A stretch of DNA of 64,000 nt from Apostichopus japonicus (taxonomy: Eukaryota > Echinodermata > Holothuroidea > Aspidochirotida > Stichopodidae), in contig NC_092561.1 in the NCBI RefSeq assembly GCF_037975245.1, positions 20,025,508 through 20,089,507 on the forward strand, written 5' to 3'. Under the pieces are notes generated by a model. It saw only the letters and a program-made list of their open reading frames with translations, had not been told where the DNA came from and searched no databases. This document shows positions 12,501 to 21,600 of the stretch, one piece after another; positions within the stretch are counted from its first letter, which is position 1; every line of letters begins with the position of its first letter. A program made the position numbers and the translations under genes.

Positions 12501-13580
12501 TCAAATCGTATTGTTTCCAAGAGGACCTACTGGGGCCACCTCTGTTAGACCCCCACCCTCGGGAATGACATCCCTTGTTTCATCTGTGTGGTATGTGACA
12601 AAATCATCTTCCGGAAATGAGTTTGATATCTCTAGAGGCATATGTTGAATATGTTCAGAGTGTTCTGTACTTCTCAATGGCTGATATTTGCCGTTATCTG
12701 TTTCCTCATGTTTCTTAATTCCATCCTCATTTCTAGCCCCATGAATATTCAATATGCCTAATTCTTGTAATATACGTTGCTGATGGGGGTCTGCTTTGCT
12801 ATAGAACCCTTCCAATGCAGTGTCCAGATAGTCCGATACACCCCTCGGTGTATCTTTGTGAGATCTAACTGTAACGCTCCCTTCTCTCTCCCTCCTATCT
12901 AATATTTTCTCACTATTATTCGATGTGGCTTCAACTTCCCCTTTAATAACTTCACTGGCAGCATTCTGAGATGGATGAATACCATCCATTTCGTTTCTTG
13001 GAAACGTATCTTTTAAATTTGTTTGGTCAGGGGGATTTTCTCTCGGTGTTACAAAGCCAGCATTACTTCCCATCGCAGGCCTTTTAGTCTTTATGCTAGG
13101 TGGTTGTTTTTCCACTTCTGGTTCATCCATCAGAGCCACAGGAGAAGTGGAAACTTCTTCAACATCACCTCTTTCTGTGTCTTCACTATTAAAGTTAGTC
13201 ATAACTTGCTGATTACTGCAAAGATTTACCTGATCGGTTTGATTCCGATCAAATGGCAGATTTTTCGGTTTAAAATCTGGGCTGTCAACAGCCTCTGTCG
13301 ATTTGAATGGCAGACTTGCTACTTTACCATTTTTATCTTTTTCTTCAGCTGCGTTTGGCAAAGGACTGTTCCCGAAATTATTACTTTTAACTTCTGTCAT
13401 CCTTCTCTTCTCAAGTGAACTCTTCTCCATTGGTTCTTTCTCAGGGTCGAAATTTTCTCCTTCTTGTATTTTGGAATCTTCATTACTTTTCCAAAATTTC
13501 AAGGCGCTTCCATCTTCATCTTCACGTGAAATCTCCTTCGGTTGAGCTGATCGACTGCTTTTCTCGTACTGTACCATTTG
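12501..13580 (-). CDS. CARD gene D1, coding exon 4
   Basis: The acceptor is cgattgacag|CAAATGG at 13580 and the exon runs open to a TGA at 12501-12503. It encodes residues 137-495: 359 residues, low complexity, rich in Glu, Lys, Asn, Ser and Pro. A conserved patch (residue stretch FYSKADPHQQRILQELG) may be a short amphipathic helix. The antisense frames also hold ORFs of 80-131 codons; these are shadows. Confidence 0.85.
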   Translation of the reverse strand, partial: QMVQYEKSSRSAQPKEISREDEDGSALKFWKSNEDSKIQEGENFDPEKEPMEKSSLEKRRMTEVKSNNFGNSPLPNAAEEKDKNGKVASLPFKSTEAVDSPDFKPKNLPFDRNQTDQVNLCSNQQVMTNFNSEDTERGDVEEVSTSPVALMDEPEVEKQPPSIKTKRPAMGSNAGFVTPRENPPDQTNLKDTFPRNEMDGIHPSQNAASEVIKGEVEATSNNSEKILDRREREGSVTVRSHKDTPRGVSDYLDTALEGFYSKADPHQQRILQELGILNIHGARNEDGIKKHEETDNGKYQPLRSTEHSEHIQHMPLEISNSFPEDDFVTYHTDETRDVIPEGGGLTEVAPVGPLGNNTI

Positions 13581-15508
13581 CTGTCAATCGAAGAATGCAT
13601 ATCATATATGAAGAGGTAAACGAGGACATAAAAAACAATTCTGACATCCTTCCTTTACAGATAAGGAAAAACTTGGTTTCCAGAAATGTGGATATATATA
13701 GTCACCCTCAATTTCAATAAAATTTATTTCATTGGCAAAAAACAAAACAAAATGTGGTGGAGAGGGGTGTTAATGGAGCCTTTGGAGGACTGACCCTTAC
13801 CTCTGAGAACATTATAATTCGGAAAAGAGAGCCCAGATACTAACTGGTGCTATCATTTCTATAAGTTTTACAACTTTATAAGTATACAACTTGTATTGCA
13901 TGTGTTATCAAATGTATTAAAGCGACTTGCAGGTCAAAATTTTGGGGAGTTGAAGTGGCAAGTGTTGCCGAGCTCCAAGTGGCCACAGCCCTATAAATAT
14001 TACTGATATTAAGCATTTACTAATACATAACAGTATGTGTGGGGTAACTAGATATACCTTTCCCAAACAGATATGTTTTTCTTTAAGGTGACAATCCAGT
14101 GTCACACAATGCATTGAACTTTAATTTGAAATGTCAATCACTGAATCAAAAGACTTGTTCAGAGAAATCTCGTTCTGTTATTAGTAACTATGGCCAAGGA
14201 GGAAGACCTTCCGAGGAGCAGATCACACCAAGCTAAAAATAGACTATCAAGATGTGTAATTCATATCATAGCTATTTATGTTTCTCTTGCCAATTTTTTC
14301 TTGTCGCCCCCAATTTCTCACAGTCGCCTGTAAATTGCCTATGGGCCAGGGGAGGGGGGGCACTCCGCCCACCAACCCCTTCTCTGGCTATGCCACTGAT
14401 TGCGACTAGTGTCTCTCATAGTCAAATGTGATACTTCAAATGAATTTGAGAATGAAAAGCCTATTTGACTTTGGGAGAGAAAAATAAATACCATACTTAG
14501 GGAGAAGAAATTTAAACTAAATAATTTGTGTTGCACATTTGGAAATAAAGTCCTTATTTACCTCAAATTCCACTTCTTTAGCAATCCAATTGTAATGAAT
14601 GCTTGCAGTATTAGGTGATACAGCTTGCACCCTTTCCTTGGGAATTTCATCAATAAGGGAGCCTGGAGAAACAAAGGAAAGAAAAGTACAGTTGCATGAG
14701 GCAATTGCAAAATTTTAATGGGAATGCGCATGAAAGCGTTCATCAAATAAATTGTAACCATCTTGAACAGTGATTCTTAAATTGATGGGGAGGATGGGGA
14801 GGATGGGGAGGATGGGGAGGAGGGGGAGGATGGGGAGGAGGGGGAGGATGGGGAGGAGGGGGAGGAGGGGGAGGAGGGGGAGGAGGGGGAGGAGGGGGAG
14901 GAGGGGGAGGAGGGGGAGGAGGGGGAGGAGGGGGAGGAGGGGGAGGAGGGGGAGGAGGGGGAGGAGGGGGAGGAGGGGGAGGAGGGGGAGGAGGGGGAGG
15001 AGGGGGAGGAGGGGGAGGAGGGGGAGGAGGGGGAGGAGGGGGAGGAGGGGGAGGAGGGGGAGGAGGGGGAGGAGGGGGAGGAGGGGGAGGAGGGGGAGGA
15101 GGGGGAGGAGGGGGAGGAGGGGGAGGAGGGGGAGGAGGGGGAGGAGGGGGAGGAGGGGGAGGAGGGGGAGGAGGGGGAGGAGGGGGAGGAGGGGGAGGAG
15201 GGGTAGAGGGGGATGGGGTTCCCCCTGGAGAAAACTTTTGGTATTTCTCCTTAACAGTATGTAAGAATGCACATGTCATTTATTTCATTGTTCCCAGGCA
15301 TTCTCTTGGCTGTGAATGTGAACTATGGAGAACAGTTTGATGAACTGAACCTTTTTATGATATATATGTTAGGAGGGGGAAATCCCTAGGACGGCTGATT
15401 GGAAAAGGGAAACTAGTATGAAAAAGGTTAAGAACTGCCGATCTAGACACTAAGCTAGTATACATTTTGCTATCGTAGACATCGCTTCATGAAATTCACA
15501 TTGATAGT

Positions 15509-15552
<44 letters not shown>

Positions 15553-16564
15553 CAATTACTGACCTTTTTCATCTCTGCTGAGATCTTGTGCCAGTTCATC
15601 TAATTCAACCTTCTTCAGCGCATCAACGAGCCTAACGTACCAATTCTTACGATACCTGATTCTGTGACATAGCAGACGGTTTGCAGCTGTTCTCCCTTTA
15701 GCCTCCTCTTTACATTTAATCTCCTCCTGCAGAGAAATAATAATTTATAAGAAAATTTGTTATTGCAGACATGAGGTAATGCAGGCCCATTGGAACTGCT
15801 ATGACAGGTAGGGCATCTAATTCTTGCTATACAACTTTCCCATTTGTTCTCATGGGCCTGAAGTAATGTATTCTGTTTTATGTAATCAAGACTTGTAAAA
15901 TTTAGCAAGCCAATCAGAAAATGTTATGGTATAATTATCTGTCATGCCATGAAAGTACTGTTGGTTCAAAACCTTTCACACAGGCTTATTATGAATTCAT
16001 ATGAGAGCATCTTACTTCTTCTGTTGTTGTTTGTTGTTGCCAATTTTTTTGTGACATGCAACATTAGCTTCTATCTTACAGTACCTCAGCAAACATGAGG
16101 ACAATATTATGTGTATAATTTTGACATATATACATATTTATATACAGTACTCTGGTTGTGGGGATTTTCATAAAAATGTGTTTAATCTGAAATATCACAG
16201 CTCATAGCCATCATCATTGTAATACTAATTCTTAGAAATTTTGTGGTAAGTCACTTAATATCGATGTCACATGTACCTCAGTGTATCCCTATTTTAAATT
16301 GCTTGGCTGTTTGGTTGGATTATGACATAAATAGACTGAACCTCTTATGTTAGATCAATCCTTTAACAACACAACACAACAAAATCATGCACTTCTCTAC
16401 AAAGAGTACTATTGACTTACGGTTGCTGACTGTGAAAGAATGTCGCTTAACAGGTCTACGACATCCATTGTTGGCACACTTCTATTGAATTTAGCAACAA
16501 GTACATTGAGACGTTTATTTCTTCTTGAGCAAAGCTCATCCTCTTTTGACTTTCTACTCATCAT
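12501..16564 (-). CDS. MAVS-like CARD protein with disordered tail, copy D1 (four coding exons)
   Basis: Coding exons on the minus strand are 16421-16564, 15564-15726, 14562-14662 and 12501-13580. All junctions have GT..AG and the phases match (0, 1, 0), giving 495 residues. Residues about 14-105 form a CARD: the helix-2/3 stretch MDVVDLLSDIL, then KGRTAANRLL and NWYVRLVDALKKVELDELAQ. These match the DVV..L and W....AL...EL..LA pattern of the MAVS CARD and the RIG-I/MDA5 CARDs. Residues 137-495 are charged, Pro/Ser-rich and probably disordered. A P-L-E-I-S sequence at 451-455 resembles the IRF3-recruiting pLxIS motif. Expected role by homology: cytosolic adaptor joining RNA sensors to TBK1/IRF or NF-kappaB signalling. 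No transmembrane segment is seen, unlike vertebrate MAVS. No helicase exons are nearby. Alternative: another CARD adaptor. Confidence 0.75.
14562..14662 (-). CDS. CARD gene D1, coding exon 3
   Basis: 101-bp exon between tttctccag|GC and GAG|GTAAAT. It encodes a linker (SLIDEIPKERVQAV then SIHYNWIAKEVEFE). Phase 1 in, phase 0 out, matching exons 2 and 4. Confidence 0.8.
14786..15205. repeat. Expanded G-rich 9-bp array (GGAGGGGGA)n in a CARD-gene intron
   Basis: About 46 units of a 9-bp G/A-only repeat lie in the intron between coding exons 2 and 3, with some ggatgg variants at the left edge. D2 (35,503-35,562) and D3 (49,486-49,543) have only about 60 bp at the same place. The G tracts lie on the plus strand, opposite the gene's sense strand, so the primary transcript would carry C-rich repeats. 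Poly-Pro, Leu-Pro and Gly-Arg ORFs are artefacts. Confidence 0.95.
15511..15550. repeat. (TA)n microsatellite, D1
   Basis: About 40 bp of TA next to CARD exon 2. Longer in D2 (35,869-35,931). In D3 it forms the left border of the DIRS-like insertion (49,839-49,880). Confidence 0.9.
15564..15726 (-). CDS. CARD gene D1, coding exon 2 (C-terminal half of the CARD)
   Basis: 163-bp exon between tttctctgcag|GAGGAG and AAAAAG|GTCAGT. It encodes EEIKCKEEAKGRTAANRLL followed by CHRIRYRKNWYVRLVDALKK and VELDELAQDLSRDEKG, corresponding to CARD helices 3 to 6. The conserved Trp and the AL...EL..LA pattern are the best family evidence. Confidence 0.85.
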
Positions 16565-16613
16565 CTTCTCAAAGGGTTGCTCCTGTCTATTAGTTTAAAG
16601 CTTTTGTTTGATC
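16421..16613 (-). CDS. CARD gene D1, exon 1 with start codon
   Basis: The acceptor is cttatttttgcag|GATC at 16613, followed by 49 bases of 5' UTR, then ATGATG at 16564-16559, and the donor ACC|GTAAGT. The coding part is 16421-16564. It encodes CARD helices 1-2 (RRNKRLNVLVAKFNRSVPTM then DVVDLLSDILSQSAT). D1 has an extra Met; D2 and D3 begin one codon later. The acceptor shows that a non-coding exon exists upstream. Confidence 0.8.
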
Positions 16614-16734
16614 CTGCAAAAATAAGAAAAAATAAGAGTAAAAGAATCCCATAAACATTATAAGTTATAACTTTATCAACCTCCCAATTTATTTCTTTGG
16701 TCTGATTGTAATGTTGCATGATATCCATAAGATA

Positions 16735-17310
16735 TGTACTGTACTATGGGATGAACATGTCACCACATGGTTCAGGCTTGCCCCCCCCTTCCCCCTGGAC
16801 ACCATGTAGTGTAGCCTATATAGTGTAGGCACATGGCTTAATACCCACATAACATGTGCTGTAGTGTACACTGATAGTGTAACCACACGGTTCAGGCTTG
16901 TCCCCCCCCCCTTCCCCCTGGACACCATGTAGTGTAGCCTATATAGTGTAGGCACATGGCTTAATACCCACATAACATGTACTGTAGTGTACGGTGATAG
17001 TGTAACCACATGGTTCAGGCTCGCCCCTCCCATCCCCTTCCCCCTGGACACCATGTAGTGTAGCCTATATAGTGTAGGCACATGGCTTAATACCCACATA
17101 ACATGTACTGTATGGTGATAGTGTAACCACATGGTTCAGGCTTGCCCCCCCCCTTCCCCCTGGACACCATGTAGTGTAGCCTATATAGTGTAGGCACATG
17201 GCTTAATACCCACATAACATGTACTGTAGTGTACGGTGATAGTGTAACCACATGGTTCAGGCTCGCCCCTCCCATCCCCATCCCCCTGGACACCATGTAG
17301 TGTAGCCTAT
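16735..17310. repeat. About 120-bp minisatellite upstream of CARD D1, left block
   Basis: Tandem units of roughly 120 bp with landmarks tagtgtaggcacatggctta, taacatgtactgtagtgta, ccacatggttcaggct and a C-rich run. The right block continues at 21,209-21,600 beyond the Gypsy insertion. D2 (37,125-37,590) and D3 (58,155-58,505) have shorter arrays. ORFs across it repeat the same peptide and are artefacts. Confidence 0.92.
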
Positions 17311-17436
17311 TGACGTGACCTATAACTGTAGGTTTTAACCAACTAGAATGAACAAACACAACAAGCACCGTGGTCGAGGGTGAACACAACTAAAACCTAA
17401 ACGTGGTCCAGGGAGCATACTACTAATAACATCACA
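17311..17436 (-). repeat. 3' LTR of the Gypsy element
   Basis: 126 bp, identical by eye to 21083-21208. Unusually short for a Gypsy LTR. Confidence 0.93.
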
Positions 17437-17449
17437 TTCTCCCCTAACT
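17437..17449 (-). other. Polypurine tract of the Gypsy element
   Basis: On the minus strand TTAGGGGAGAA directly precedes the 3' LTR, as expected for the plus-strand DNA primer. Confidence 0.7.
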
Positions 17450-17544
17450 AAACCATTGTCCTAAAGTTAATGTAACTAATAACTAAACAACTACAAGTGT
17501 TCTTTAAATGTCCAGTATAACACAAACTATCCACAAACTCTGAC

Positions 17545-20500
17545 TCACAGATCTAACCTGTCCGGTGGCCTTCGAGGCCTTTGCGACCTTCTCAGAGAAG
17601 GCACTTCATTACTATCAATTAACTCTTGGCCCTGCTCAAGTTCTACTGTGCCATTGTCCCCGATTGATGATTCAATTTGATCAGTACTTTTCTCCAGTCT
17701 TGGGGTAGTTTCCCCGATTGGTGCTAGGTGACGTACAGAGACAGTTGTCTCTCTCCCATCTGACAGCCTAACATGGGCATATTGTGGGTTTGCTTGGATG
17801 ACCTCAACCTCATCCACTAAAGGATCTGTCTTATGTAACCGAACATGCCTTTTAAGAAGTGCAGGACCTGGATTGCAAAGCCATGAAGGGACTGAACACC
17901 CTGTTGCAGACTTCCGGGGGAAACTGAAAAACCTTTCATGGGGTGTCACATTTGTTGCAGTGGACAACAGAGATCTGATGGAATGAAGGGCATCTTGCAG
18001 GACTTCTTGCCAGTACTTAGGTGGCAAGCTGCGTGCTTCGAGTGCCAATGTAATAGCCTTCCATATGGTGCCATTGTAACGTTCTGCTTGACCGTTTCCT
18101 TGTGGGTTATAACTAGTAGTTCTACTACTAGCAATACCCTTGCTTGTTGGAAAGTCTCGTAGTTCCTTACTCATGAAGGCTGATCCTCGATCTGAATGGA
18201 TGTAGGACGGCATGCCAAATAAAGCGAAAAGGTGGCAAAGGCATTTGATGACAGTGGACGAAGTCATATCAGAACAAGGAAACACAAACGGGAATCTCGA
18301 GAATTCATCAATAATGGTAAGGAAGTAAATGTTTTTGTTTGTGCTTGGCAATGGGCCTTTGAAGTCAATATTAAGCCTTTCAAAGGGCTGGGTTGCCTTG
18401 ATCAGGTGAGCTTTCTGTGGTTTGTAGAATCTCGGTTTACATTTTGCGCAGATACGGCAAGACGCTGTCATTTTCTTTACATCATCTACAGAGTAGGGAA
18501 GGTTCTTTGACCTAACAAAATGAAACATCCTGACAACTCCTGGGTGACTTAGAGCATTATGCAATTCAAACAGAATATCAGTGTCCATAGTTGCAGAACA
18601 GATTGAGCGTGAAAGCGTATCAGGGGGAATGTTCTCTTTGCCAGGGCAATAGATTATATCAAAGACATAGCAAGATAGTTCCATCCGCCAAAGCATTATT
18701 TTCTCATTTTTGATCTTTCCTTTGTGATTAGTGTCAAACATGTACTTGACCGATTTTTGATCTGTCACAAGAACAAAATGTTTCCCAGTAAGGTAATGCC
18801 TCCAATGGCGCACAGCTTCTATGATCGCTTGTGCCTCCTTTTCAACTGATGCGTGACGGCGCTCTGAGCCTTGTAAGGTGCGCGAAAAGAAAGCCACTGG
18901 GTGACCCGCTTGGTTTAGAGTTCCTGCTATTGCAAATTCTGAAGCGTCCGTTTCTACCTGGAATGGGAGAGACTCATCAATGGCAACAACCACTGAATTC
19001 TCAATTTCCTTCTTTAATTTCTCAAAAGTCTCATTCGCTTCATCTGATATTGGAAACATGGTGACTGTTGCTAACGGACGAATCTTTCGAGCATAGTCTG
19101 GAATCCATTTAGAATAGTAAGCAAAGAATCCAAGTGTGCGTCTTAGTGATTTCATGTTTTCAGGTGATTTGAGTTCACGAAGGGGACGGAGACGCTCGGG
19201 GTCGGGGCGCTTTGTACCATTTTCCACCAGATACCCTAGGATACTTATTTTGGTGGTGGAGAATGTGCATTTGTTCTCATTATACACAATATTCTTTCTC
19301 TTTGCAGCCTCTAAAAATCTTTGCAAGTTATGATCATGCTCTTTCTGGTCCCTACCACAAATGGTGATGTCATCCAAATAAACAAAAGTGTCTGTAAGTT
19401 TTTCTTCCTCAATGAAAGAATCCATGATCCTTTGAAAGCATGGGACCCCATTCGTGACACCGAAGGGGACTCGAGTAAACTGATAGAGGCTTCCATCTGA
19501 CTCAAAGGCTGTGTAGCTTTTATCATCTTCCTTGAGTGGTACTTGGTGATATGCGCTGCGCAGGTCAATGGTGCTAAATACCTGATATTGAGCGATCTTA
19601 TCCACAGTTTCATCTATTCGTGGAAGTGGGTAACTGTCCTGGAGGGTGAATCTATTAATTGTTTCAGAGTAATCGATGGCAAGTCGTTTCTTGTGGTTTT
19701 CGTCTTTGGTAACCACAACTTGAGCTCTCCATGGAGAATTGCTTTTCTCAATGATTCCTTCGCGTAAGAGGCGTTGAGTCTCAGCTGCTATAAATTTCTT
19801 GTCATCTGAGCTGTAGCGACGAGATTTTGCAGCTACTGGGTGGATGTCAGGACAAAGGTTAGCAAATAGTTGCGGCGGTTCTGTTCTCAAGGTTGTTAAA
19901 CCGCATATGACTAGGGGAGGGAGATCCCCTCCATACTTAAGGATGACACTTGAATGCTTTTGCTGGAAATCCTGACCGAGTATAACATCCGCACACAATC
20001 CTGGTAATACTCCTAAGATCACGTTTTTATAGCAATGCCTGTTGAGAACAATGTCCACATAACAAACACCTTTTGTTTTGACAGATAATGAGGACGAGGC
20101 CATGTTAACTGAAACCCCTGAAGGTTTTAGTTCCAAAGAGAGTGCTTTAGCGAGCTGTGGGTGAATAAAGCTTTCGGTACTGCCACTATCTATGAGGCAG
20201 TCAGCTAGCCTGCCATTAATGGTTACTTGTACACTGGCTTTGGCGAGTTTTGGTGGGCTTGCTGCACTTATTGCAGTGGCTAGGGTGGAGAGGGAGGCTG
20301 AAGTCTTTGAGTTTGATTTGGATTGACATACCTTGGCAAAATGACCTCTCTTATCACACTTGTTACATGTCTCATCTCTTGCTGGGCATCGTGAACGTGG
20401 GTGCTTTGCATATCCACAAAAGAAACACTTTGCAGTAGTTGTGGATGCGCTATCAATAGTTTCCATTAGTGGTTCAGGTCTGATGTCACTTTTTACTGCA

Positions 20501-21060
20501 GCACTTTGGGGTGTCAGTGTAGGGGGTCCATGAAGAGTATACGATTCTGAGTTCTTTTGTGCTGATTCGAGTGCACGAGTTTGATCATGAATTGTTTGCA
20601 AATCAAGAGTTTTGTTTTCTAGGAGCCTTTGTCTTATGGAAGGGGAAAGTAAGCCACTTATGAAAGAGTCACGAATGTATTCATCGCGATATGCTTCTGC
20701 TGTGACTGACTTAAAGTTGCAATCATTGGCAAGAGTTTTCAGAGCTTGCAAATATGTATCCAAAGACTCACCAGGTTCTTGACGTCTAGTCGCTAACAGA
20801 TGGCGAGCGAAAATCTCGTTCTTTGGTTTAACATACAAGTCGCCGAGGATTTTAATCGCTGTCTCGTATGTAGTACAGTCCGCTATCGATTCGTATACTT
20901 TAGGCGAAACGAAGTTAGTAAGTATACATAGCTTGTTAGGCTCTCCTGTGAGAACAGATATGAAATTTTCGAATGTCTTAAACCAGTGTTTCCATGCTTT
21001 AGCAGCATTTTCAGAGTTCGAATCTGCATCAAAACGTTCTGGGCGTAGAATCCTATCCAT
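17545..21060 (-). CDS. Fused Gag-Pol polyprotein of a Ty3/Gypsy element
   Basis: 1,171 residues counted from the first ATG downstream of the LTR (21060); upstream in-frame codons lie inside the LTR and lack ATG. Order of domains: Gag (about 1-205); two CCHC-type zinc knuckles (about 212-246, CFFCGYAKHPRSRC and CNKCDKRGHFAKVC); aspartic protease (LIDSGSTES, about 289); reverse transcriptase with YLDD (about 561-564); RNase H (ETDASEFA, about 703); integrase with an H-H-C-C zinc site (about 834-875) and a D, D-R-G, E-R core (NIDFKGP, HSDRGSAF, GNGQAERYNG). Gag and Pol share one frame without a stop or shift. Every catalytic motif is present. It makes proteins for its own retrotransposition and is not a host gene. 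Confidence 0.95.
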   Translation of the reverse strand: MDRILRPERFDADSNSENAAKAWKHWFKTFENFISVLTGEPNKLCILTNFVSPKVYESIADCTTYETAIKILGDLYVKPKNEIFARHLLATRRQEPGESLDTYLQALKTLANDCNFKSVTAEAYRDEYIRDSFISGLLSPSIRQRLLENKTLDLQTIHDQTRALESAQKNSESYTLHGPPTLTPQSAAVKSDIRPEPLMETIDSASTTTAKCFFCGYAKHPRSRCPARDETCNKCDKRGHFAKVCQSKSNSKTSASLSTLATAISAASPPKLAKASVQVTINGRLADCLIDSGSTESFIHPQLAKALSLELKPSGVSVNMASSSLSVKTKGVCYVDIVLNRHCYKNVILGVLPGLCADVILGQDFQQKHSSVILKYGGDLPPLVICGLTTLRTEPPQLFANLCPDIHPVAAKSRRYSSDDKKFIAAETQRLLREGIIEKSNSPWRAQVVVTKDENHKKRLAIDYSETINRFTLQDSYPLPRIDETVDKIAQYQVFSTIDLRSAYHQVPLKEDDKSYTAFESDGSLYQFTRVPFGVTNGVPCFQRIMDSFIEEEKLTDTFVYLDDITICGRDQKEHDHNLQRFLEAAKRKNIVYNENKCTFSTTKISILGYLVENGTKRPDPERLRPLRELKSPENMKSLRRTLGFFAYYSKWIPDYARKIRPLATVTMFPISDEANETFEKLKKEIENSVVVAIDESLPFQVETDASEFAIAGTLNQAGHPVAFFSRTLQGSERRHASVEKEAQAIIEAVRHWRHYLTGKHFVLVTDQKSVKYMFDTNHKGKIKNEKIMLWRMELSCYVFDIIYCPGKENIPPDTLSRSICSATMDTDILFELHNALSHPGVVRMFHFVRSKNLPYSVDDVKKMTASCRICAKCKPRFYKPQKAHLIKATQPFERLNIDFKGPLPSTNKNIYFLTIIDEFSRFPFVFPCSDMTSSTVIKCLCHLFALFGMPSYIHSDRGSAFMSKELRDFPTSKGIASSRTTSYNPQGNGQAERYNGTIWKAITLALEARSLPPKYWQEVLQDALHSIRSLLSTATNVTPHERFFSFPRKSATGCSVPSWLCNPGPALLKRHVRLHKTDPLVDEVEVIQANPQYAHVRLSDGRETTVSVRHLAPIGETTPRLEKSTDQIESSIGDNGTVELEQGQELIDSNEVPSLRRSQRPRRPPDRLDL

Positions 21061-21067
21061 TTTAGAA

Positions 21068-21081
21068 TCTAGTTGGTTAAA
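21068..21081 (-). other. Primer-binding site complementary to the element's own LTR (self-priming)
   Basis: One base inside the 5' LTR the minus strand reads TTTAACCAACTAGA. This is perfectly complementary to TCTAGTTGGTTAAA inside the LTR (21106-21119 on the plus strand shows the same 14 bases). No TGG start typical of tRNA-primed sites is present. This is the arrangement of Tf1-like self-priming elements. The 14-base match is seen; the mechanism is inferred. Confidence 0.65.
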
Positions 21082-21082
21082 T

Positions 21083-21208
21083 TGACGTGACCTATAACTG
21101 TAGGTTTTAACCAACTAGAATGAACAAACACAACAAGCACCGTGGTCGAGGGTGAACACAACTAAAACCTAAACGTGGTCCAGGGAGCATACTACTAATA
21201 ACATCACA
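21083..21208 (-). repeat. 5' LTR of the Gypsy element
   Basis: 126 bp with TG..CA ends, identical by eye to the other LTR. It should hold the promoter. Confidence 0.93.
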
Positions 21209-21600
21209 CCTATATAGTGTAGGCACATGGCTTAATACCCACATAACATGTACTGTAGTGTACACTGATAGTGTAACCACATGGTTCAGGCTCGCCCCTC
21301 CCATCCCCTTCCCCCTGGACACCATGCAGTGTAGCCTATATAGTGTAGGCACATGGCTTAATACCCACATAACATGTACTGTAGTGTACGGTGATAATGT
21401 AACCACGTGGTTCAGGCTCGCCCCTCCCGTCCCCTTCCCCCTGGACACCATGTAGTGTAGGCTATATAGTGTAGGCACATGGCTTAATACCCACATAACA
21501 TGTACTGTAGTGTACGGTGATAGTGTAACCACATGGTTTAGGCTTGCCCCTCCCCCTGACACCATGTAGTGCAGGCTATATAGTGAAAGCACATTAATAT
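21209..21600. repeat. About 120-bp minisatellite upstream of CARD D1, right block
   Basis: Continuation of the array at 16,735-17,310, displaced by the Gypsy element. The last unit is degenerate. Confidence 0.9.

Larger units (their letters stand above)
17311..21208 (-). mobile_element. Apparently intact Ty3/Gypsy LTR retrotransposon
   Basis: A 3.9-kb element with 126-bp LTRs (17311-17436 and 21083-21208) that look identical by eye and end in TG..CA. It is flanked by the 5-bp target duplication CCTAT (17306-17310 and 21209-21213) inside a minisatellite unit. One uninterrupted gag-pol frame fills the interior on the minus strand. Identical LTRs and an open frame indicate very recent insertion and possible activity. 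D2 and D3 have no such insertion. Confidence 0.95.

Noticed and set aside
13023-13720. Plus-strand ORFs of 80-131 codons opposite CARD exon 4 (also in D2 and D3)
   Set aside because: Shadows of the conserved minus-strand exon; no splice sites or motifs of their own.
14715-15279. Poly-Pro, Leu-Pro and Gly-Arg ORFs of 164-185 codons
   Set aside because: Three frames of the same G-rich 9-bp array lying in a CARD-gene intron.
16689-17389. Repetitive 100-147 codon ORFs with YRLHYMVSRGKG repeats (also at 21,107, 37,127 and 58,054)
   Set aside because: Translation of the about 120-bp minisatellite; the frame changes between units and copies.
17798-20438. Plus-strand ORFs of 60-92 codons inside the Gypsy element
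   Set aside because: Antisense shadows of gag-pol.
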